Shown: positions 19,865-29,728 of the stretch, piece after piece
Layout: each line of letters begins with the position of its first letter
How positions within the stretch are numbered: the first letter of the stretch is position 1
Assembly (NCBI GenBank): GCA_023212695.1
Contig: JALCCG010000055.1
Location: forward strand, 1-64,000
Direction of reading: 5' to 3'
Length of the DNA: 64,000 bases
From: Sporisorium sorghi
Lineage: Eukaryota; Basidiomycota; Ustilaginomycetes; Ustilaginales; Ustilaginaceae
Program-made: the position numbers and the translations under genes
The notes under the pieces: model-generated
What the model was told of the DNA's origin: nothing
What the model saw: only the letters and a program-made list of their open reading frames with translations
The model's database searches: none

Positions 19865-20037
19865 TTGCTGCATCATCGTGTCGATCGCGATGTTGACAAA
19901 TGTCGTGTGTTTGTGGGCAGCAACTTTGCGGAGGTACAAGATCTTCGCTGAGCCTCGCGATATCTCTTGCACCGCCGAAGTGCGCTCGGCAAATCGAACG
20001 GCAACGTCTGCCACACCCTCGCCAACGGCGTGAGCAG
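19865..20037 (-). pseudogene. Helicase exon 2 fragment
   Basis: 173 bp match 4570-4742 in the same orientation with about six mismatches (roughly 96 percent). On the minus strand it encodes HAVGEGVADVAVRFAERTS and onwards, part of helicase exon 2. It is truncated at both ends and cannot function. Confidence 0.9.
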
Positions 20038-20040
20038 ACA

Positions 20041-20124
20041 CCAACACAGTTCACGTTGCGACTGAGCAGCACTCATCACGGGCAAGTGCTTTGAATGGAG
20101 AGAATGAACGGTTACAATTCAGGG
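20041..20124 (-). repeat. 84-bp module shared with 7287-7370
   Basis: Inverted copy of the 7287-7370 module. On the minus strand it sits directly before the helicase exon 2 fragment, whereas at the other site it follows an exon 4 fragment. The two together look like rearranged parts of one repeat unit. Confidence 0.9.
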
Positions 20125-20184
20125 TATCAAAATGTGCATGTAGATGGCTCGACTTAATGTTGCCGCAAGGATTCATCTACGACC

Positions 20185-23100
20185 TCACTCTTTGGGGAGC
20201 TGCTCCTCCGTGGACTCCGGCAGCGACGCCGGCGTAGCGAGCGGGCTGCGCTGAGTGCTTTTGCCGCTCACCTGCTCATTCGCGTCCTGCCCACCGCCAC
20301 CCGGCTGCGAGCCCGCCGAAGTGCTGCTCAACAGACTAATCCTGCGCAGCGCGCGCTTCCAACCCTGATCCTGGCTCGAATGCAGCCCCTCGCTCGCCGC
20401 CGCACCCTGCATCAGCGTCGGCGACCGGAACGCCTGCGGATCCTCATCGCCCGTCGTCTCGTGCGGCAGCGGCGGCAGCGCTCCTCCGCCGTACCCCATC
20501 AATGGCGAATCCGTGTCACGCTGAGCCGCTGCGTCGAACTGCGTCCCTGTGTGCCCCGCAGGCGGAGCGGGCAGCGAGTAGCTCTCGTCGCCCGCGATCG
20601 AGTTTTCGAGGATCGAGCTGTCCGCCCGGCTGCTCGCCCCACTCGTGCCGCGGCTGCTTTGTAGGGACGAAGGGAACGGGTAGCCTGCTGCGCCATCGCT
20701 GGCGAGATCGAGCGTCTGCGCGTGTCGTTCCATGGCTCGCTGCTGTCGAGCGCGTGAAGCGATACCCTGTCCGCCGCTGAGTTTGGTCAGGCTCGAGCCG
20801 GTGCCGGCGGATAATTGCAGGGCGCGGAAGCGCTCTTCGTCGCGCGCGGCGGGTGTCGAGGTGACGGCGCGCTCAAAGCCTGTATCCGAGCTCCTGCCTG
20901 GCGTCGTCGACGCTTGCGACTGCGAGTCGGACCGCGTGGGGCTCAAGGCGGCGTTGGAGCTCGCACCGCCTACGACGCGCGAGAAGAAGGCCGCGAAGCC
21001 TCCAGCACCCGAGGCGGAGACGCTCTGAGGACGTTGCTTCTGCGGGCTGGTGGGACTTTGCACGAGTTGGTGCTTGGGCGGCTGGATACCGCGCAGGAGC
21101 AGCTCTTGACGGATGCGCTCGCGTTCAGCCACGTCGTGTTCGTCTTCGATTTCCTCGCTGGTGCGCACTTTGCGAGCCGAGCCTTCGCGAGATGGGATGA
21201 GCAGGTTGTCCGACTGCAGCGTCAAGGGACGCAGGTTGGAACTGGGCTCGGATGGCTGGCTGGAGCTGTTGCCTCCGCCGAGGAAAGGCAGATTGCGCCA
21301 GTCGATCGACGAGGTGCGCTTGCTCTTGGGCGGTGCCGTCGGGCGAGCGTCGCTGGAAGCGGTGGCGCCAAAGCTGAACAGTCCGCCTCCGGTCCCGGAA
21401 GCACTTCTGCTCGAGGCGTTGCTCGCATTCGACGCGTTGCGCGACCCGGCTGCATTGTCGCTGCTGGCCACTTTCTTGTGGTTGGGACTCTGCCCGAGTT
21501 TGGCGCGCGACGCTTTGTGACGCGGACCTCGAACAGTGCCACGAGTTTCGATGGCGAGGATGTTTTCGTAGCCCTCGCGCGCAATGATGCGGTCGATGAT
21601 CTTGGTGATGTAGAGGGTGAGGGCCTGGTTGGCCTCGCGCAGCTCGCGCACTTCTTGCTGCAGTTCGTCGAGGCTGTCCGACACTTGTCCGATGCGCTGA
21701 CTTGCGCGTTGTTCTCGGCTCGACTTGTCGTTGGGACTGGCAACAGCGACGGCTGCGTTGGCGTTGCCCTCGAGTTCGGACGCCAAGCTGGTAGTTGGAA
21801 TGGCGACGCCAGAGCCAGCACGCCTTCGACGAGAGCCTTTAATGCGCTCGGGCGGAGCTTTGGGGGTATCGGGGACATCGTCGACGTCGTCTTCGTCTTC
21901 CTCGGGAATGGTGCCAGAGGATATGGAGGTGCTGCCGGTCCTGTTGTCGTCATCATCATCATCATCATCGTCATCGATGCCAATGGAGTCGCCCTCGGTG
22001 GTGTACTGATCATCGTAGGGATCTTCCAGACCGTCCTGGGCACGGAGACGACCAAGAGAGGCACGTCGAATGCCACGAAGCATGGCGCTTTCGTTGAGCA
22101 GGGCGCCGCTGAAAGTCTTCTCCTGGAGGATGTCCATGAAGGTTTCGTTCTGGTCGCGCAGGGAGGCGTTCTCGGCTCGAACGTCCTTGAGCTCGGTTTG
22201 CAACGTGACCATGGTCTCTGACAGCGACGAATGCGACTTTTGGAGGGTGGAGAGTTCTTCAAGCAAGGCGGCCACGTCTCTCTCCTCGGCAAAAGTGGTG
22301 GCTTTGGATGCGCCAGTGTGGGCTCGCCGTGGGCCGGCAGAATCGGTAGCATTCGTGCCCGGCTGGTCATCGTCCGTGCCCTGCTGTGCGGGCGCCTCTG
22401 CAGCTTGGTCAGCTTCGTCGGCAGCAAGGTCGCGAGATGGATCCAGCGACGACTCGATGTCGACAGCGCCTCCGCTGGCCTTGATGGAGGCGAGACGATT
22501 GGTCAGGCGCTCATGCTCGCGAAGAAGCTCGTTGTGACCAGAGAGAAGCTTCTCGTACGCCGTGGCCTGTGTCGTCTTTTGCGACTTGAGGAGCGCCTCT
22601 GTATCTTGATAGTATTGGCGCTCCTTGTCCATGGTAGCGGTCTGGTCGAGGTATCGTTTCTCTGCGTCGTTGCGACTCCTCTCGGTATCGGAGAGCTGTT
22701 TTCGAAGACGCTCGATGATCTGCATGGTGGAGTAGACCTCGCCCTCCATACGCTCCTGATCAGCCATGATTTCGTCGATTCTCTCCTCCCTTTGCTTGAC
22801 GAGCGATTGGAGTGAATGCGTCTGGGCTTGAGCTTGGGCCAGATCCTGAGCGAGGGAGGCGGCCGAGTCGTGCAGCGTCTCATTCTCCAACACTTGTTGG
22901 TCGAGCTGAGCCTCGATCTCGTCCATCTGCACTTTGGCACGCCCGAGCGCCACGACGAGGTCGTCACGATCGAGCCCCTCGAGCGCCTTTTCGATCTCTT
23001 CCTTGGGAATGTCAGCGGTCATGCCATTGGATCGGAGACTCCGAACCGAGCTGCCTGAGACGGTTCTCTGCACAGCCATGCGGTCGGGCGATGCGGTTCC

Positions 23101-23376
23101 TCTGGCCTCGAGCTGTGCGCGCTCTCCATCTTGGCTCTTTGCGGTTGCCTGTGAGTCTTGAGAGTCATGGGAGCCTTCGAGTGCATTGTCATCGCCAGCC
23201 ACGCCATCCGTGGATTCGGTAGCTTCCGATTTGATTAGAGGTGACTTGACGAGAGAGGCGGCCGTCTTGTTGCTGCGGCTTCTCGGTGGAAGCGGTCGTG
23301 AAACACCGAGTTTGTTCGACAGGTTTTGATGCGACTCGGTCTCGGGCAGCAGCTGACGCGGCTCGTCGTCCGTCAT
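20185..23376 (-). CDS. Large coiled-coil protein, fungal, function not recognised
   Basis: 1,063 residues from the ATG at 23376. Long coiled coils cover about 115-300 (rich in Glu, Gln, Lys, Leu heptads), about 370-450 and about 550-610; the last contains SDSLDELQQEVRELREANQ and LTLYITKIIDRIIAREGYEN, a block shared by fungal proteins loosely annotated as M-repeat or coiled-coil proteins. A poly-Asp run (about ten Asp) comes from a GAT microsatellite. The C-terminal 400 residues are Ser/Pro/Arg-rich and disordered, with GGGNSSSQPS-like stretches. A cytoskeletal, septal or trafficking scaffold role is possible. It is divergent with the Mam3-like gene (646 bp between starts). Confidence 0.6.
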   Translation of the reverse strand: MTDDEPRQLLPETESHQNLSNKLGVSRPLPPRSRSNKTAASLVKSPLIKSEATESTDGVAGDDNALEGSHDSQDSQATAKSQDGERAQLEARGTASPDRMAVQRTVSGSSVRSLRSNGMTADIPKEEIEKALEGLDRDDLVVALGRAKVQMDEIEAQLDQQVLENETLHDSAASLAQDLAQAQAQTHSLQSLVKQREERIDEIMADQERMEGEVYSTMQIIERLRKQLSDTERSRNDAEKRYLDQTATMDKERQYYQDTEALLKSQKTTQATAYEKLLSGHNELLREHERLTNRLASIKASGGAVDIESSLDPSRDLAADEADQAAEAPAQQGTDDDQPGTNATDSAGPRRAHTGASKATTFAEERDVAALLEELSTLQKSHSSLSETMVTLQTELKDVRAENASLRDQNETFMDILQEKTFSGALLNESAMLRGIRRASLGRLRAQDGLEDPYDDQYTTEGDSIGIDDDDDDDDDDNRTGSTSISSGTIPEEDEDDVDDVPDTPKAPPERIKGSRRRRAGSGVAIPTTSLASELEGNANAAVAVASPNDKSSREQRASQRIGQVSDSLDELQQEVRELREANQALTLYITKIIDRIIAREGYENILAIETRGTVRGPRHKASRAKLGQSPNHKKVASSDNAAGSRNASNASNASSRSASGTGGGLFSFGATASSDARPTAPPKSKRTSSIDWRNLPFLGGGNSSSQPSEPSSNLRPLTLQSDNLLIPSREGSARKVRTSEEIEDEHDVAERERIRQELLLRGIQPPKHQLVQSPTSPQKQRPQSVSASGAGGFAAFFSRVVGGASSNAALSPTRSDSQSQASTTPGRSSDTGFERAVTSTPAARDEERFRALQLSAGTGSSLTKLSGGQGIASRARQQRAMERHAQTLDLASDGAAGYPFPSSLQSSRGTSGASSRADSSILENSIAGDESYSLPAPPAGHTGTQFDAAAQRDTDSPLMGYGGGALPPLPHETTGDEDPQAFRSPTLMQGAAASEGLHSSQDQGWKRALRRISLLSSTSAGSQPGGGGQDANEQVSGKSTQRSPLATPASLPESTEEQLPKE
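21946..21976. repeat. ATC/GAT trinucleotide microsatellite (poly-Asp coding)
   Basis: About ten ATC/GTC triplets encode the Asp run of the coiled-coil protein. In-frame length change would be tolerated. Confidence 0.85.
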
Positions 23377-24022
23377 GACTGGCCACACAAAGGCATGCGC
23401 CGATTGCTTTCGTAGATGCTAGCTGCGATGTGCAAGCTGTGATTGTGATGGTGGGAAAGTTGACAGCTTAGGGTCTCTTGCTGGTGGTTCTGGCGTTGGC
23501 ACACAACGCAACACACGCATGCACGCCGCGCTGTGTGTTGGACCGCATTTTGAGTGTGGGTGTGTTGCTCTGGCTGTGAAACGCTGCCTCGCTGGATTGC
23601 CCGATACGCTCCCGATTCTGCTTCTTGTCGGGCCTCGATTCTCGCTCAAAATTAAAGTTTTTTGGCAGGGCGATCCATGTGCATTCGAATGCGGCACTTG
23701 GTCTGTGTTGAATGCACAATGCGCACAGGATGCTGCTGCTTCCAAAGAGAATTTTCCTGCACAAAATGATTCCGTGATTTGGGCACGAGGGCGAAATGGA
23801 GCTGCAGCAGCAGTTCTTCAGGCTCTGAAAGGCTGCTGTGAGCTCTGACGTTTGTCTGACGCAGTGGCCGTGCACTGTAAGCAGATTGGCATGTTGATCT
23901 CATCTTCCTGTCTCTCTCTCATACGCACATCTTCTCGCCGTCTCTTTCTTCTCAACCACCACGTCGACCACTTCGCATACAGCTTCAACAACGCACACGG
24001 CTCCCGGTCACGCACACTCGAT
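23377..24022. promoter_or_regulatory. Divergent promoter region (coiled-coil gene / MAM3-like)
   Basis: 646 bp between two divergent starts. No gene is supportable; the pieces of open frame read through from the MAM3-like 5' leader. No binding site stands out. Confidence 0.4.
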
Positions 24023-25909
24023 ATGGTCCTGATGCGCCCTCCTTCCGTGGGGCCAGCGCAGGCCACCTCGATCCATTATCGCGCACAACCTTTCATCAAG
24101 CTCGCCATCGTAGCACTCACAGCCCTGGTCCACCTCATAGCACCCGTCCTCTCGGCTCCCTTTACAGCTGCACCATTCGCCCTCTCCTCTTCCGACACGA
24201 CACCGCAATCGCATCATCATGGCCACGACGAAGAGCCTGTCAGCGACGACCCGCTGAAACTCACCATCGACATCCTCACCATTGCTGCCCTCGTCATTCT
24301 CGGAGGTATCTTTGCCGGTCTCACCCTTGGTCTCATGGGTCTCGATATGGTCAATCTCCAAGTGTTAGCATCTTCTGGCTCCGACACCGAACGCAAGCAC
24401 GCCTCCAAGGTGCTCAAGCTGCTCGAAAAGGGTCGTCACTGGGTGCTCGTCGTGCTGCTCCTCGGCAACGTCATTGTCAACGAGACGCTGCCCGTCTTTC
24501 TCTCCGACTTTGGCGGTGGTCTCGCTGCCGTCCTCACCTCCACCTTGCTCATCGTCATCTTTGGTGAGATTGTGCCACAGAGCATCTGCGCCCGCTACGG
24601 TCTCGCCATTGGCGCCTTTTGCGCTCCCATGGTGCATGTCACCATGATCATCCTCGCGCCCATCGCCTGGCCTACTGCCAAGCTTCTCGACTGGTGTCTG
24701 GGCGAAGAGCACGGCACCACCTACCGCAAAGCCGAGCTCAAGACGTTCGTGTCCCTTCACCAGCAGATCGGCACCGAGCACCTGCACGAAGACGAGGTGA
24801 CCATCATCCGCGCCGTGTTAGAGCTCAATGACAAGACGGTTCGCGACGTTATGACTCCGATCGAGGATGTTTACATCATGTCGAGCGATACGATTCTCGA
24901 CGAGGAGGGCGTGGCCAAGCTGGTTCGATCCGGATACTCGCGTGTGCCCATCCACGAGCCTGGCAAGAAGGACGCCATTGTCGGCATGCTCCTCGTCAAG
25001 AACCTCATCCAGTACGACCCTGAAGATGCGCAGGCTGTCTCGAGCTTCCACCTCACTCCTCTGCCCGAAGCCAGCTGCGACCTCACGCTGCTCGACTGTC
25101 TCAACTACTTCCAGCAAGGCCGCAGTCACATGATCCTCGTCTCTACGCACCCTGGCGAATCGCGCGGTGCGCTCGGCGTCGTCACCCTCGAAGACGTCAT
25201 CGAGGAGATGATCGGAGAAGAGATCGTCGACGAGACTGACATCTACGTCGACGTGCACAACAAGATCAAGGTCGTGCGCAACCGCCAGACCGCCAACCAG
25301 ACCGGCCAGAACTGGCAGCCTTTGATCCGCGGCATCATTGAGCGTCGTCGTAAACTCGGTGGGCCCATGAAAGCGCCCCTGCGCAGCAGCTACGGCACCG
25401 TTGGGATCATGAACAACGACGGCGTTTCCAGGAGCGACACCAAATACGGCCTGCCCAGCAGCAATGTGCGCGCGGTCGATAAGGTGGCCATCAAGCGTCC
25501 CGGGTCGCCGCAGTCGGTGGCGAGCGTGTCGCGCAAGCAATCCGGCACGTACGAGCCGAATGGATCGCTGCGTCGCGAGAGCACCTCGTCCACCGCCACT
25601 TCTCTGGATGGCTACCAGGACTTGCATCGCGCTGCTGTGGTGAACCAGACCGTCAGCAGCGCGCACAACTCGTACACCGAACCGTTCATCGTCGAGGTCG
25701 GCAGCCAGGACCGCACGCCACACATTGTGAGGATATCCGACATCCAAGAGTACCCAGGTGCCGAGGAGCGCGCCAGGAAGCTCGATCAGGCGCAGCAGAA
25801 CGGCCGCAGTCGCGAGGATGGCCCGGACAACAATGTCGATGACGAAGAGGAGGGCGAGAGACGCCCGCTGCTCGATGGCGTCAAGAAGGCATTTGGACGG
25901 TCCAGCTAG
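24023..25909 (+). CDS. MAM3: Mam3/CNNM-type metal transporter (DUF21 + CBS pair)
   Basis: 628 residues from the ATG at 24023, chosen because it precedes the first hydrophobic segment; in-frame ATGs upstream would add a non-conserved leader. The N-terminus has a hydrophobic, signal-like segment (about 30-50) and a His/Asp-rich loop. Residues about 80-250 form the DUF21 membrane domain (GGIFAGLTLGLMGLDMVNLQ; FGEIVPQSICARYGLAIGAF). Residues about 272-410 form the CBS pair (VRDVMTPIEDVYIMSSDTI; GVVTLEDVIEEMIGEEIVDE). The tail is disordered and Ser/Arg-rich. Yeast Mam3 is a vacuolar membrane protein affecting manganese and magnesium handling; CNNM relatives bind Mg-ATP through CBS. The assignment is firm at family level. 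Confidence 0.9.
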   Translation: MVLMRPPSVGPAQATSIHYRAQPFIKLAIVALTALVHLIAPVLSAPFTAAPFALSSSDTTPQSHHHGHDEEPVSDDPLKLTIDILTIAALVILGGIFAGLTLGLMGLDMVNLQVLASSGSDTERKHASKVLKLLEKGRHWVLVVLLLGNVIVNETLPVFLSDFGGGLAAVLTSTLLIVIFGEIVPQSICARYGLAIGAFCAPMVHVTMIILAPIAWPTAKLLDWCLGEEHGTTYRKAELKTFVSLHQQIGTEHLHEDEVTIIRAVLELNDKTVRDVMTPIEDVYIMSSDTILDEEGVAKLVRSGYSRVPIHEPGKKDAIVGMLLVKNLIQYDPEDAQAVSSFHLTPLPEASCDLTLLDCLNYFQQGRSHMILVSTHPGESRGALGVVTLEDVIEEMIGEEIVDETDIYVDVHNKIKVVRNRQTANQTGQNWQPLIRGIIERRRKLGGPMKAPLRSSYGTVGIMNNDGVSRSDTKYGLPSSNVRAVDKVAIKRPGSPQSVASVSRKQSGTYEPNGSLRRESTSSTATSLDGYQDLHRAAVVNQTVSSAHNSYTEPFIVEVGSQDRTPHIVRISDIQEYPGAEERARKLDQAQQNGRSREDGPDNNVDDEEEGERRPLLDGVKKAFGRSS

Positions 25910-26441
25910 ACAGCTCTCCCCCGATAGAAAGCCCACTCTGTCCTCAACGTTGCTGTATTCATATGGACTCTCAATCACTGAATGCGCTGTACCCTGACGA
26001 TGATGGTTCCCGGGTGTCATCTCGAGGTTGACGTGAGTGCGTGGGATTCCGCGCTCGAACAGCCCGATCACTTGCCCTTCAAGGGAATGAGAGAACGCTC
26101 TTCGCCACGCGACTACAGCGTCCGGGTCAGGCACGCTAACGCGTGTTGACCACAAGGTGGTGGTGGATTGTGCTGTCAATGTCGCTGTTGAAAGATCCAG
26201 ACATCGTCGAGTGGCAACTATGCCCCTCAGCCCAGTTCAGGCTCAACCCAACTCACATCGTGCAGATTCAAAACGACAAATTCGTCAGTGCTACAGTATG
26301 CTTAAAGTACAAAAATCGCATCACAGTGGATTCAAAAAGCGGATCCAGAGGGAGCCGAGCTCGAGTGCGAGCTCATCTCGTTGGGTCTCGAGGAAGACAG
26401 GATAGTGTGTGAGCGTCCACTGAGGCAACTGTGCTTGAGGA
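25910..26441. other. Convergent intergenic region
   Basis: 532 bp between the stops of the MAM3-like gene and the NTPase pseudogene. I see no gene or repeat in it. Confidence 0.5.
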
Positions 26442-29327
26442 TCATGCTTTGGCTGTCAAAATGGAACTTAGTTTGATGAGCTGTAATTCTGCCTTCAGCG
26501 GACAAGCGCTCTTGAAGAGTCCTCCAGCTCCTCCTCCATGCAATTCGAGTAGATGCCTCGTGGCCTTTTTTGCATCCTGTTGGGATTCAGTCTGAGGTGA
26601 GGGCATACTTGCATCGATTCGTCTCCACACCGGACGTCCTTTGTCGGAAGAGAAGTCGATCGAGAGGCCAAAGTGTGAACAGTGTACAACTTTGCTTTCC
26701 CCTTGATGTTCGCGCTCGACTCGACCCCATCTCAGAGCGTCCGATTCCTCGCCCAGCCCGTCCGAGTCTGCTTGTTGCGGTTCTTGCTCCACCTGGACTT
26801 GTTCTGACTGTGCGGCGTTCTGCTCGCTGTCCTGCTGTTGATTGTCACGCTTTGGAACGGCTTGGATAATGTCGACGATAATGTAGCTAAGCGCGTTCGG
26901 CTCGAAAGGATGAGATGCGATGGAAGGACCCGAACGGCCCGGCCCTACGCTTTTGTGAAACGTGCCGTGCGCGGCATGCACTGGGATAAGAAGCCGGTAG
27001 TGGTCCTTTCCACGGACGGGTTCCAATATCCAGCCACATTGGCGCACCCAGCCATCCACGAGCACGCCAAGGCGCAGTGTGCCGTTGGACAAGCAGCACG
27101 ATGCTGGCAACTTGACAAAGTGAGTAAAGTTGAGCAGCTGGACCCGCATCCACGCCAGTGTCTCCGGCTCGACCTTTTCTTTCTCGTCGACGTCGAGGAA
27201 TGCGTTGATGAATGCAGACAGGCTGATCGGATCGAGCAGACCATCGTGACGTGGTGAATCACTTTCTAATCCAAAGGATCTGTCAACACCCTCGCTGGAG
27301 CATTGCTCGTGGGCAGCGAGGTCGCTCGCGACGATCAAAATATGGTAGGCCCAAGGAAAGGTCCCAAATAGTCGCTCGAAACAAATCCAGCGGAGAGTGG
27401 AATGGACGTTTTTGACGCTGGTTCGACTAGCGTACGCCGCCATTTTACTGCACACCGGCTCGTTGAGCGGCACCAAATCAAGTATGACATCATCCGATGG
27501 CGATTGTTCGCCCTGCTCCGATGAGCTCTCCAATGAGCGAGTCGCGTAGCTATACGAGGCGATGCGATGCATTTCCAACGCAGAACACGGCACCTCTACA
27601 TGCTCAAGCAAGACGCTGAGAGGAAGGGGGATACGAAGGGCCACCTTGAGCATGTTGCCCGACGAGGGTCCCACCACTTTGCCGAATTCGGCCAGCCCTA
27701 GAACGTCAGTGGCAAGCCAATGGAAGTTCGGCCTGAAAGGGTCAACGACGAGCCGAGAGAGCCAAAACGACCGTCCGTAACGAAGGGAAATACACTCGAG
27801 ACCGGCAAACGAGACTCCGCGCAGATGTGTCATGTCGAAACCAGCTTCCAGAGGGGACATCCCCTTCCAGCCGAGATCCGCGGGCATGTCGAAGAAGGCA
27901 TCAAGCGTGACCAAGGGATGAGGCCGAGTGAACTTGTGATACTTGTGGCCAATCTCTCTGTCTTCATGTCGCACGGGTCGATCGACGAGCAAGAGCCAGT
28001 GACCTGGATGTGGGATGCGCTGCCACATACGGACAAGAACGGACGTGGCTTGGCTGAGAAGCCTTGAGTGGCCTTCGAGGGCGAGAAAGAAAAGGGGCTG
28101 ACCGTGCGCTTGATCGCGATCCAACACCTCGACCAAGGTGGCGCCAAGATTATCGACGTGAGCCTCGTCCAGAAGGAAGCACTTCACCTTGTTAACGTAG
28201 AAAGACACAGTGTCTGGGTGTCCGTCGACTTTATCTTCGCGGACGGTCCAGTAAAAGACAGTTTTGCCATCGAGAAGCTCGTCAGCGTTGAGCGGTTTGC
28301 CGTTTTCCATCAAGCTTATCGTCTGCTTGTCGAGGTTTTGGTACCACAGCGTTGATTGTGTCGTCTGCGCGATGGCGGGCATGAGCTGCGTACGCCACTG
28401 ATGCACGGTAAGTGGCTTTGAGTGGGTCTCCCATCCGATGAGTTGGGCTTCCTGGCGAACCAGCCGAGCCAGCTGGATCGAGACAGCCGCCAAATAGTTG
28501 GCAACGAAACGGGCGCATTTCGACTCTTGTATCGCACTCCAGCTCGGCGGAGGCCTGTACCTGTCCCTCTCAAAATCTGACCATCCCTGGCTAAAGAATG
28601 GATAGGATCCGCTCGCGTCGACCAGCACTCCAAGCATGTGTTTCTGAGCGAGGCCTTGGAGCATGGCGGTTTTGCCGGATCCCTTGATTTAAAGGATTTC
28701 AAACACGCGCGTTGTGCTTGCAGCAGAGGCAATATCATGCCCAGCATCGGTAGCGGCCTCCAAGCCAACACGGGCGTGGCAAGAGATGAGATGACGGTAG
28801 AGTTGCTCGACTGCTGCGTCGTTGGAGAAAGGCTCGTCGTAGAGCGATGGTTCCAAGGGATCTTTGAGGGTTGCGAGTGACCAGCTCGCGTCACCGACCC
28901 GACCGGGTGGAGCGAGTGCGCCGATAAGGTACTGAACAAGATCAAAGATAGACGAGTTGGGGTAAGCGCGGACAAAAAAGGAGGCGCTATCATGCAAGTT
29001 CTCGCTGTAAGCCCAAAGATTGCGACGTGTTGCGAGCGGATAGTGAAGAGCGAGTGGGTTGGAGAACAGGTCGAGCACGAACGCGGGCAACGCCTCCCGA
29101 TTCGACAGGCTGTTCCATTTGGTATCAAGCAGGCGATCGTTGAGGAGATGGATGACGTGGGAGAGCAAGATCACGGCAAACTTTGGATCTGCAGCGACGT
29201 TTTCCAAGGAGTATGGCTTGTAGTGGAGCGAAATCTTGCTTTCCAAGGTGGGCAGCAGGTCTTGAAGCTGTGCGGCGCGTTGCCGCTGCTCTGAAGTAAG
29301 GCCAAACAAAGGTCGTACCGCCGACAT
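26442..29327 (-). pseudogene. P-loop NTPase, broken by in-frame TAA
   Basis: From an ATG at 29327 the frame runs 212 codons, hits TAA at 28691-28689, and then continues open in the same frame to the stop at 26442 (about 960 codons in total). Five codons after the stop comes the Walker A motif KGSGKTAML; a Walker B, KCFLLDEAH, follows at about codon 380. The N-terminal 200 codons and the long C-terminal part have no motif I can name. No branch site or donor is present that would splice the stop out. The layout (header, P-loop NTPase, variable C-terminus) recalls STAND-like or Crinkler-type NTPases that expand in basidiomycete genomes; this is inference. It could also be a single sequencing error, or a downstream ORF starting at the Met after GSGKTA. 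Confidence 0.65.
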
Positions 29328-29491
29328 GTTGCCATCCAGCGTCGGCCACGCGTTGACTGGCAAGCAGGAACAACGGAGATGTTGGAGATGACGCGTCCTT
29401 TGATGTACTTGGGTGGGTCGAGGGATGGTGGTGGTAGTGAGCCAAGTGGGCGTCCAATCGTCCAGCTTTTCTTATTTGGTTGAGTCAAAAG

Positions 29492-29535
29492 TGTGACGAA
29501 TTCAAAATGTGACGAAACAAAGTCAAAGATGTGAC
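29492..29535. promoter_or_regulatory. Three TGTGAC words between divergent genes
   Basis: TGTGACGAA occurs at 29492-29500 and 29508-29516, and TGTGAC at 29530-29535, spaced 16 and 22 bp, in the 400-bp gap between the NTPase pseudogene and the F-box-like gene. They look like transcription-factor sites; the factor is unknown. Confidence 0.35.
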
Positions 29536-29728
29536 TGATCAGAGATGGGATTGAAGTGGCAGGTCCAGGTGCGTGATCATAGCGCTAACTCTCTCCAATA
29601 CCACCATTTTCGTCTACGTTCCACTCTAGCAGCCAGCTCCATCGACATCAATGGTCGTTCCCCAAAAGTGAGGTCGTAACAAGGAACACAATCTCGAGGA
29701 TCAAGAGCACGAACACGACTACGACGGC

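Noticed and set aside
20815..22221. 468-codon open frame on the plus strand
   Set aside because: Antisense to the coiled-coil gene; the poly-Ile run is just the microsatellite that codes for Asp on the other strand.
28660..28720. An intron removing the NTPase stop
   Set aside because: The only GT-AG span across the TAA is about 24 bases and lacks a branch site; conserved-looking coding runs right up to it on both sides.
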